Assembly: GCA_039029915.1 (NCBI GenBank)
Contig: JBCCFD010000432.1
Location: forward strand, 1-6,858
Length of the DNA: 6,858 bases
Direction: 5' to 3'
Origin: QQUD01 sp039029915
Lineage (GTDB): Bacteria; Chloroflexota; Anaerolineae; Promineifilales; Promineifilaceae
Part shown: one piece after another, positions 1 through 5,473 of the stretch
Layout of the letters: every line of letters begins with the position of its first letter
Numbering within the stretch: position 1 is the stretch's first letter
Position numbers and translations under genes: made by a program
The notes under the pieces: generated by a model
Told to the model about the DNA's origin: nothing
What the model saw: the letters and a program-made list of their open reading frames with translations, nothing else
Databases searched by the model: none

Positions 1-1803
1 GCGATTTTAGATGACTCGCTCAATACGCTGAGCAACGTGCTGCTTATTGTTGATCTCAATCGGCAAAGCTTGGATCGGGTTGTGCCCGGCATTAAGGCGG
101 CTCGCCTAAAGTCGTTGTTTTCTAGCTGTGATTGGCAGGTGTTAGAGGCAAAGTTTGGCAAACGATTAGAGGATATTTTTGCGCGACCCAACGGCCGTTT
201 ACTGCAAGATCGCATCGATGAGATGAGCAATGCGGAATATCAGGGTTTACTGCGAAAGTCAGGCGCCGAAATACGGCCGTTGTTAACCAGAGGCAATCCA
301 AAGTTTGAGGCGTTAATTGCTGATATTTCCGATGATGAGCTGCCTAGCGTGCTTGGTGATTTAGGCGGCCACGATTTTGATGTTTTGCTAGCCCGCCTCG
401 CTGAATCTGATCAGGATAAAACGCGGCCCACCGTTCTCTTTGCGTACACCGTTAAAGGATGGGGGCTTCCAATGGCGGGGCATCCGCTCAACCATTCGAT
501 GCTTTTGGAGCCAAAGCAAATTGAGCAGCTTTGTCGAGAGATGGGCATGGAAAAAGATGAATGGGCCGATTTTCCATCCGAGTCGGAAGCTGGCGTTCAC
601 TGCAGAGCCAGAGCATCGCTTCTCTTTCCAGAACGAACGCTGGAAACGGCCGTTGCTTCGAGACCCCAAACCGCTGATCCCACGATACCGCAGGGTAAAA
701 CTAGCACTCAGCAAAGTTTTGGCCGTATTTTGCTGGCACTTTCAAGAGATGAAGCCTTGGCAAAGCACCTCGTCACGATTTCGCCTGATGTGTCCGTTTC
801 TACAAATTTATCGGGCTGGATCAATAAAATGGGTGTTTTTTCATTGGCTGGACATGAAGCCGGATCGGCCGTGACGTGGCACGAAAGTGATAAAGGGCAG
901 CATATTGAGCTTGGCATTTCAGAGATGAATCTGTTTATGGCGCTGAGCATGTTTGGCATTACAAAAGAACTGCTGGGGCATACGACAGTGCCTATTGGGA
1001 CGGTTTATGATCCCTTTGTCTGTCGTGGCCTGGACGCGTTTATTTATGGTCTTTATTCTGGTTCAAAATTTATTGTGGCTGGTACTCCGTCTGGTGTGAC
1101 GCTATCTCCAGAGGGAGGAGCGCATCAATCAACGGTGACCTCTTCGCTGGGGATGGAATTGCCTAATCTCAACTACTATGAGCCATGTTTTGCCACTGAA
1201 CTGGCTTGGCTGATGGTGGATGCAATTTCTGAATGTTTTGACCGAGCGGACGGGCGGGCCAGCTATTTTCGCCTGTCCACAAAGGTGATAGATCAACGGC
1301 CGTTTACGGCTGCTCAAGAACGACTTGGGGAAGCACGCCTTAAAAAGCAGGTGCTGGCTGGTGGTTACCGCCTTCAAGATTGGCGTTCGCAAGAAGGTGT
1401 TGAAAAATCTTATTTGGTGCAGCTAGTAACAACGGGTGCCATGATTCCTGAAGTGCTGCAAGCCGCCTCACTGCTTGAGGAAGAAGGTATCCCAGCCAAC
1501 GTCATTAATTTAACTAGCCCGAGGCGGCTGTTTGAAGCGTGGCAAAATGGTCAAAACGACTCCCCATTTGATTGGCTTTTCCCGCAAAATGAACATCACG
1601 CCCCGCTGATTATTGTCAATGACGGCGCCTCTCATGCTCATGCCTGGCTGGGGAGTGTGTTTGGTGCCCCGGTTGAGACGCTGGGTGTTGATAAGTTTGG
1701 TCAGAGCGGCAGCCGTGATTTGCTTTATCAATCAATGGGCATTGACGCTGACTCTATCGTCAATGCAGCCCTCAGGGCATTAAATAAACAGGGGCTTGTC
1801 TAA
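1..1803 (+). CDS. Thiamine-diphosphate-dependent 2-oxoacid dehydrogenase E1, homodimeric pyruvate dehydrogenase (AceE-like) type, 5' partial
   Basis: The frame is open from the first base, so the gene begins upstream; 600 codons and a TAA stop are visible. The GTG at 37 is internal: the residues before it already align with the end of the GDG-X(~30)-N cofactor motif of AceE, whose final Asn is in VDLN near visible residue 20. Further family landmarks are TVKGWGL plus NHS (about residues 145-165), GISEMN (about 305-310) with Glu308 as the probable catalytic Glu that activates the cofactor, EGGAHQS with His375, and a transketolase-type C-terminus containing DKFGQSGSRDL. E1 decarboxylates a 2-oxoacid, most likely pyruvate, and passes the acyl group to E2 lipoyl domains in the cytoplasm. 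The visible part is slightly shorter than the matching part of E. coli AceE (887 aa). The GISEMNLF and VPIGTVYDPF blocks differ from enterobacterial AceE and point to a divergent branch, so the exact substrate is uncertain. No E2 or E3 gene is in view. The family call is firm and the substrate is inferred. Confidence 0.88.
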   Translation, partial: AILDDSLNTLSNVLLIVDLNRQSLDRVVPGIKAARLKSLFSSCDWQVLEAKFGKRLEDIFARPNGRLLQDRIDEMSNAEYQGLLRKSGAEIRPLLTRGNPKFEALIADISDDELPSVLGDLGGHDFDVLLARLAESDQDKTRPTVLFAYTVKGWGLPMAGHPLNHSMLLEPKQIEQLCREMGMEKDEWADFPSESEAGVHCRARASLLFPERTLETAVASRPQTADPTIPQGKTSTQQSFGRILLALSRDEALAKHLVTISPDVSVSTNLSGWINKMGVFSLAGHEAGSAVTWHESDKGQHIELGISEMNLFMALSMFGITKELLGHTTVPIGTVYDPFVCRGLDAFIYGLYSGSKFIVAGTPSGVTLSPEGGAHQSTVTSSLGMELPNLNYYEPCFATELAWLMVDAISECFDRADGRASYFRLSTKVIDQRPFTAAQERLGEARLKKQVLAGGYRLQDWRSQEGVEKSYLVQLVTTGAMIPEVLQAASLLEEEGIPANVINLTSPRRLFEAWQNGQNDSPFDWLFPQNEHHAPLIIVNDGASHAHAWLGSVFGAPVETLGVDKFGQSGSRDLLYQSMGIDADSIVNAALRALNKQGLV

Positions 1804-1914
1804 TCTAATTCACCCCAATCTAGCCACTTATCCATCTATACAACCAGTTATCTCGTAATCATTGAGTGAAACGGCCGTTTTCGTCTAAGGTAACTCCGTA
1901 ACGACACATCAGTT

Positions 1915-1962
1915 CCCGTCAGGTTTTTAGAAAATTTGGTGATTTCCGTAAAACCTGACGGG
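1915..1962. repeat. Perfect 13-bp inverted repeat (hairpin) in the gap before the lipoprotein gene
   Basis: The left arm CCCGTCAGGTTTT (1915-1927) and right arm AAAACCTGACGGG (1950-1962) are exact reverse complements separated by a 22-nt loop. The hairpin lies 112 bp after the E1 stop codon and ends 8 nt before the Shine-Dalgarno sequence of the lipoprotein. Only a poor T-run (CTCGTTT) follows it, and none follows on the other strand. It is therefore not a textbook intrinsic terminator. It could be a terminator for the E1 transcript, a leader hairpin affecting the lipoprotein operon, an operator for a dimeric protein, or a dispersed intergenic repeat. The structure is certain and its role is not. 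Confidence 0.75.
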
Positions 1963-1970
1963 CCTCGTTT

Positions 1971-1975
1971 GGAGG
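1971..1975 (+). promoter_or_regulatory. Ribosome binding site of the lipoprotein gene
   Basis: A full GGAGG lies 9 nt before the GTG at 1985. This supports GTG as the start codon. The protein that results opens directly with a lipoprotein signal peptide, as expected. Confidence 0.8.
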
Positions 1976-1984
1976 TTCCATTTC

Positions 1985-2968
1985 GTGAAGCAAAAATTAT
2001 TCATCTTTATATTATTTTTTGTCCTGCTGGGTTCAGCCTGTGATCAGCCATCAGAAGATGGGGGAACGGCCGTGTCAAACCCACCCCTCACCAATAGCGA
2101 GATGGTTCCGAACGAGGGAAACGGCCGTATGGTGTCTGGTGCCACCATGAGTGAATCGATGTCTGATGGCGGTAGTCAGATGTCGAGCGTGGAAAGTGAA
2201 GAAAGCAGCGGAGGATTGCTTTCAATACTTGAGCGAACGGCCGTTGATTCAATAACAATCGGTGATATTACCGTTTTAAATGACGATAGTCGCCAAGCTA
2301 AAGAAGCTGTTCTAATCTTTGCCAATCATGACACGATTCCTAACTTCTTGGCTGGTTATCCTAATTGGGTTGCTGAAGTATGGGATGAAGGGGAGTTGGT
2401 ATTTGGTATCAACCTTCTTGACGGTGAGACGCAAGAATGGCTTGGCTGGGGGCAAATCGATCTCTCAGATGAGTCGATAGTTGATTTATATGTGCCAATG
2501 GACCTGCCGCCCGAACAATTTCAAGCGGGAAGAGATCGGGTTGAAGCATTTATTTTTGAAGATGCAGAGATTTTGGCCCGTTTAGGTGATGTATCGCTGT
2601 GGGGATACGATACTTACTACAATAAGTGGGACAGCACCTTTGAAACATATTTTTATAAAGGCATTGAAGAGCTTTTGGTTGTTACCGTAATCGATGAGCA
2701 AAATGATGAACTCTATATCAATGCGATTAAAGACCCATCGGCCTTAACGGAAGCGCAGACTGTTAATGAGGCCCAAGATCGAGCTATCACCATTGCCTAT
2801 GATGCGGAAAACGTCTGGGATTTTATTGGTGAGGTAGATGATTGGTCGACCTATGTCACTCCGGTAGAGGAAAATCAATGGCTGGTTGAGTTTGTCACAA
2901 CTGATGCACGGTTATTTTATGCGCTAGTTGACCTCTCGTCTGAACAGATAATTGAATCGGGGTCGTAG
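1985..2968 (+). CDS. Predicted lipoprotein encoded with a LytS/LytTR two-component system
   Basis: A 327-residue protein starting at GTG, chosen for the GGAGG 9 nt upstream and the immediate signal peptide. Residues 1-19 form a type II signal: short basic start (KQK), hydrophobic core and lipobox LGSAC with Cys19 as the lipidated residue. Residues 20 to about 85 are a low-complexity Ser/Glu/Gly/Met/Asn linker with three ACGGCCGT copies, encoding TAV, NGR and TAV. Residues from about 88 to 327 look globular, acidic and aromatic-rich, with Trp clusters such as WLGWG and LWGYDTYYNKW (from about residue 205). The last 60 or so residues (DRAITIAYDAENVWDFIGE onward, ending in VDLSSEQIIES) are loosely reminiscent of a PepSY-like fold, but I do not recognise a family. 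The sensor kinase starts 2 bp after its stop, so the two are very likely co-transcribed. An accessory sensory role is inferred from this context and from the shared extracytoplasmic location. No enzymatic motif is visible. Confidence 0.85.
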   Translation: MKQKLFIFILFFVLLGSACDQPSEDGGTAVSNPPLTNSEMVPNEGNGRMVSGATMSESMSDGGSQMSSVESEESSGGLLSILERTAVDSITIGDITVLNDDSRQAKEAVLIFANHDTIPNFLAGYPNWVAEVWDEGELVFGINLLDGETQEWLGWGQIDLSDESIVDLYVPMDLPPEQFQAGRDRVEAFIFEDAEILARLGDVSLWGYDTYYNKWDSTFETYFYKGIEELLVVTVIDEQNDELYINAIKDPSALTEAQTVNEAQDRAITIAYDAENVWDFIGEVDDWSTYVTPVEENQWLVEFVTTDARLFYALVDLSSEQIIESGS

Positions 2969-2970
2969 CA

Positions 2971-4560
2971 GTGCTAGACTTATATGGACTTAAAAATAAA
3001 ATTTATTCTTACATTATTAAACATGTAAACAAGACGCACATGCTTGAAACGGCCGTTTCTGAACAAAAAACCCCCATTTGGACACAACCTGCCATTATTG
3101 GTATCGGTATAACCACGTTTATCATGATTTTGTGGACACTCTTTGTCCGCTCAGCCACAATCGATCCTAATTTCTCACCAGATACCTTGGGGTCCCTAAA
3201 AATAAACCCTTATACGCTTGGTTTTGGGGTGACTGAGTTTATACTGCCAATTGTGCTGCTCTTTGGGCTAAGCCGCACCGCTTTATTTCGTGAGGCCATC
3301 GAAGAGAGATTGACGCAGCGACGTACCATAGAATTTATTTTAGTTTTTATGGGAATACAGACCCTCTTCCTCATATATCGCTTCATTTTAAACAACTTTT
3401 TAGATGATCTCGTTATTTTAGGCTACTTCACCGTCATTGTGGCTGGTTTGGTTGGAGGGTGGCGAGTCGGCTTGGCCGTGGGCATCTTTTTTGCATTAGC
3501 GAGCGGGTATGTGGATTGGATTGATTGGCAATGGAATGATAATAGAACCTTTGCCCACTACTTTGAGTTTGGTGTTTTAAAGAGCACCCCGGCGGTAATG
3601 GCCGTCTGGATTGGCAGTTTTTCAGGATTGTGGGGAAATTTCATTGGAAAACGACGGTATAATTTGCAATATTTATTGCCCTTGCCGATCATCATCTTGG
3701 TTTTGGCCGTTATCTTCAGCGCAATTTCAACTTACAATCCCTACTTTTACGTTGATCGCTTATTAACCAACATTATTATAAATTTAGTTGGTTTTGGCCT
3801 GCTTTATATGATGGTTCGTTCTATTCAGGATGAATTGTTAAGACAGGAAGCTGAAGCGGCGCAATCAGAGCTTGTCAATACCAATTTAACCTTAACCAAA
3901 ACGCGCCTTGCACTGGCTCAGGCCGAGCTGCGGGCACTGCAGGCTCAAATCAATCCGCACTTCTTTTTTAACTCCCTCAATACAATTAACTACTTTATCC
4001 GCATCGACCCTGATAAGGCGCGAAATCTTTTAGGCAAGCTGTCCGAAATTTTTCAGCAGTCCCTTAGCGCAGGAGAATTTATTACGCTCAAAGATGAAAT
4101 TCATCATGTCGAAGCGTATTTAGCGTTGGAAAAGGCTCGCTTAGATGAACGCCTCAATATTGTTTGGACAACAATGAGCAAGGCTCACTCCGATATGTTG
4201 ATTCCAACGTTAATCTTGCAGCCTTTGGTTGAGAACGCAATTGTTCACGGGATTGCTCCTAAACCAGAGGGGGGCAATTTGCACATCGTCATAAATGAAG
4301 TGGGTCAAGATCTACTGTTTCAAGTTAGTGATGATGGGATGGGGTTTGATGTAAATCGAATGGGAGAAAAGTCGGCGACTTTGGAGCGAAAACGACCGTC
4401 TATTGGCACATCAAACGTTGATGAGCGGCTTCGCTTGCTATATGGCGAAGCGTATAGGCTTCAAATCGAATCAGAACCTGGTGAAGGAACAAAGGTTTTG
4501 TTCCGGATTCCAATCGATGGCCAAGGTGATACTGCGAAAGATGAAAATATTAATCGTTGA
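2971..4560 (+). CDS. LytS-type sensor histidine kinase (His_kinase/HATPase_c) with eight predicted membrane helices
   Basis: A 529-residue membrane kinase. GTG 2971 is preceded only by a weak GGGGT and is probably translationally coupled to the lipoprotein; ATG 3040 (residue 24) is an alternative start. Helices are predicted near residues 41-59, 84-101, 121-140, 148-163, 166-179, 205-225, 235-253 and 264-283. The motif AGLVGGWRVGLAVG (158-171) matches the 5TM receptor domain of LytS/YpdA kinases. The basic stretches at 102-118 and 227-229 fit a cytoplasmic N-terminus, putting the Trp-rich loop 180-204 outside. A coiled coil (about 285-325) leads to INPHFFFNSLN with phospho-acceptor His330. 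The ATP-binding domain has the N box LVENAIVHG (Glu421, Asn422), the G1 box DDGMG (454-458) and a second box SIGTSNV (477-483). It should autophosphorylate His330 and pass the phosphate to the response regulator encoded just downstream. All key residues are present. The signal is unknown; the upstream lipoprotein is a candidate partner. Confidence 0.93.
   Translation: MLDLYGLKNKIYSYIIKHVNKTHMLETAVSEQKTPIWTQPAIIGIGITTFIMILWTLFVRSATIDPNFSPDTLGSLKINPYTLGFGVTEFILPIVLLFGLSRTALFREAIEERLTQRRTIEFILVFMGIQTLFLIYRFILNNFLDDLVILGYFTVIVAGLVGGWRVGLAVGIFFALASGYVDWIDWQWNDNRTFAHYFEFGVLKSTPAVMAVWIGSFSGLWGNFIGKRRYNLQYLLPLPIIILVLAVIFSAISTYNPYFYVDRLLTNIIINLVGFGLLYMMVRSIQDELLRQEAEAAQSELVNTNLTLTKTRLALAQAELRALQAQINPHFFFNSLNTINYFIRIDPDKARNLLGKLSEIFQQSLSAGEFITLKDEIHHVEAYLALEKARLDERLNIVWTTMSKAHSDMLIPTLILQPLVENAIVHGIAPKPEGGNLHIVINEVGQDLLFQVSDDGMGFDVNRMGEKSATLERKRPSIGTSNVDERLRLLYGEAYRLQIESEPGEGTKVLFRIPIDGQGDTAKDENINR
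4523..4530 (+). promoter_or_regulatory. Ribosome binding site of the response regulator, inside the kinase gene
   Basis: AAGGTGAT lies 10 nt before the ATG at 4541, within the last codons of the kinase. It supports the internal start at 4541 and translational coupling of kinase and regulator. Confidence 0.55.
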
Positions 4561-5326
4561 TGATGAGAAGCCGGCTCGCGGCGAATTGAGATATTTGCTT
4601 GAACAGCAGGAACCTGAGGCTAACTTTTTGGAGGCCAAAAATGGCCTTGAGGCGCTGGATATCTTGGGTAAGGAGCTTGTTGATGTAGCTTTTTTGGACA
4701 TCAATATGCCAGGGGTGAACGGATTAGCGGTGGCTTCGGCTATTTTGGAGCAGCCATTTGATGAAGATGTGCCTAAGCCACTGGTTGTTTTTGCAACGGC
4801 GTATGATGCTCATGCGGTAAGGGCGTTTGAATTGGCGGCCCTTGATTATGTGGTCAAGCCGTTTCAACCCAATCGTTTATCTCAAACGATGGAGCGCATC
4901 CGATTTGCGCTTTCGAAGGCCGAGGCCCAAGAAGAAAAAACGAATAATTTACGGGGCTACTTACAACAATCAGAAACGGCCGTTCCGCTGACAAAGCTAT
5001 GGGGGGAAAAAGAGAATAAAACGGCCGTTTTGGTGGATTACACCGATATCCTATGGATTGAGGCGGACAGCAAAAAAGTGTTTATGCAGTCACGGCGAAA
5101 CGGCCGTTTGTCTGTCCGGTACACCATTAAAGAGCTGGAGAGCATGTTAGCCCCCTATTCAATCGTGCGCGTTCACAAAGCGTATCTTGTTAACCTTAAC
5201 GAAATTGCTGAAGTTGTCCCTTGGTTTTCAGGCACCTTTCAACTGCGCATGGCTAACAGCGACAAAACCGAAATTCCCATGTCTCGGCAATATGGGAAAG
5301 CCTTAAAGAAGCTTACGGGCGGCTAA
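4541..5326 (+). CDS. LytTR-family response regulator (receiver plus LytTR DNA-binding domain)
   Basis: A 261-residue transcription factor starting at ATG 4541, which overlaps the kinase by 20 bp. The frame stays open further upstream, but the receiver fold starts exactly at MKILIVDDE and a Shine-Dalgarno sequence precedes this ATG. The receiver domain (1 to about 120) has the acidic pair Asp7/Asp8, phospho-acceptor Asp53 in FLDINMPG, Thr86 in FATAY and Lys106 in VVKPF, all the expected switch residues. A linker (about 122-150, with AEAQEEKTNNL) leads to a LytTR domain (about 155-258) recognised by DILWIEADSKKVFM, YTIKELESML, RVHKAYLVNL and the terminal IPMSRQYGKALKK. Phosphorylation by the adjacent kinase should promote dimerisation and binding to direct-repeat operators. 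Three ACGGCCGT copies fall in the linker and LytTR region, encoding TAV (146-148), TAV (161-163) and NGR (187-189). Target genes are unknown; autoregulation of the operon is common in this family. Confidence 0.95.
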   Translation: MKILIVDDEKPARGELRYLLEQQEPEANFLEAKNGLEALDILGKELVDVAFLDINMPGVNGLAVASAILEQPFDEDVPKPLVVFATAYDAHAVRAFELAALDYVVKPFQPNRLSQTMERIRFALSKAEAQEEKTNNLRGYLQQSETAVPLTKLWGEKENKTAVLVDYTDILWIEADSKKVFMQSRRNGRLSVRYTIKELESMLAPYSIVRVHKAYLVNLNEIAEVVPWFSGTFQLRMANSDKTEIPMSRQYGKALKKLTGG

Positions 5327-5389
5327 AATCATATTTGTCATTGATTTCCCTACAAGTTCCTCAAAAAATCCGGTATATTTAATTTGTTC

Positions 5390-5419
5390 TTGACCAATAT
5401 TGCACGCAATCAATATCTT
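5390..5419 (+). promoter_or_regulatory. Possible sigma70-type promoter for the NDH-2-like gene
   Basis: TTGACC (5390-5395) matches the -35 consensus at five of six positions. TATCTT (5414-5419) matches the -10 consensus at four of six, with an 18-bp spacer. It lies about 55 bp before the start codon in a 147-bp gap with no other gene. The match is plausible but could be chance, and a different sigma factor may be used. Confidence 0.35.
5397..5416. promoter_or_regulatory. Nested inverted repeats in the putative promoter spacer, possible operator
   Basis: ATATTG (5397-5402) and CAATAT (5411-5416) form an inverted repeat. Inside it, ATTGC (5399-5403) and GCAAT (5406-5410) form a second, tighter one. 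GCAATCA (5406-5412) recurs as a direct repeat at 5453-5459, just before the ribosome binding site. The position between the -35 and -10 candidates would suit a repressor. The arms are short and AT-rich, so the call is tentative. Confidence 0.25.
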
Positions 5420-5462
5420 GGGTAGTGATCACAACAATTCGTTACTCATGGTGCAATCATTT

Positions 5463-5469
5463 GAGGAGA
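5463..5469 (+). promoter_or_regulatory. Ribosome binding site of the NDH-2-like gene
   Basis: GAGGAGA lies 4 nt before the ATG at 5474, a strong if slightly close Shine-Dalgarno match. It fixes the start and shows that the N-terminal membrane segment is part of the protein. Confidence 0.75.
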
Positions 5470-5473
5470 AATT

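Noticed and set aside
37..39. GTG at 37 as the start of the E1 gene
   Set aside because: The frame is open from base 1 and the residues before 37 match the family's cofactor-binding region, so the gene starts outside the window.
388..1731. Several open frames of 73-144 codons overlapping the E1 gene (388-714 -, 440-874 +, 708-959 -, 1129-1392 -, 1510-1731 -)
   Set aside because: They lie inside a well-conserved gene in other frames, have no convincing ribosome binding site and show no recognisable domain.
1862..1891. Promoter-like TTGAGT with TAAGGT around the intergenic ACGGCCGT copy
   Set aside because: The -10 match is only three of six, so it is not distinguishable from chance, although a promoter for the lipoprotein operon somewhere in this gap is likely.
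3210..3395. Minus-strand open frame inside the kinase gene
   Set aside because: It is antisense to the predicted membrane helices and has no independent support.
4403..4540. An upstream start at 4403 for the response regulator
   Set aside because: It would add 46 residues encoded over conserved kinase sequence, while the receiver domain begins exactly at ATG 4541 with a Shine-Dalgarno sequence before it.
4471..4704. Minus-strand open frame across the kinase/regulator junction
   Set aside because: It is antisense to two well-supported genes and is low in complexity (Ser-rich).
5326..5347. Inverted repeat AAATCA/TGATTT just after the regulator stop, as a terminator
   Set aside because: The arms are only six base pairs and AT-rich, with no T-run after them.
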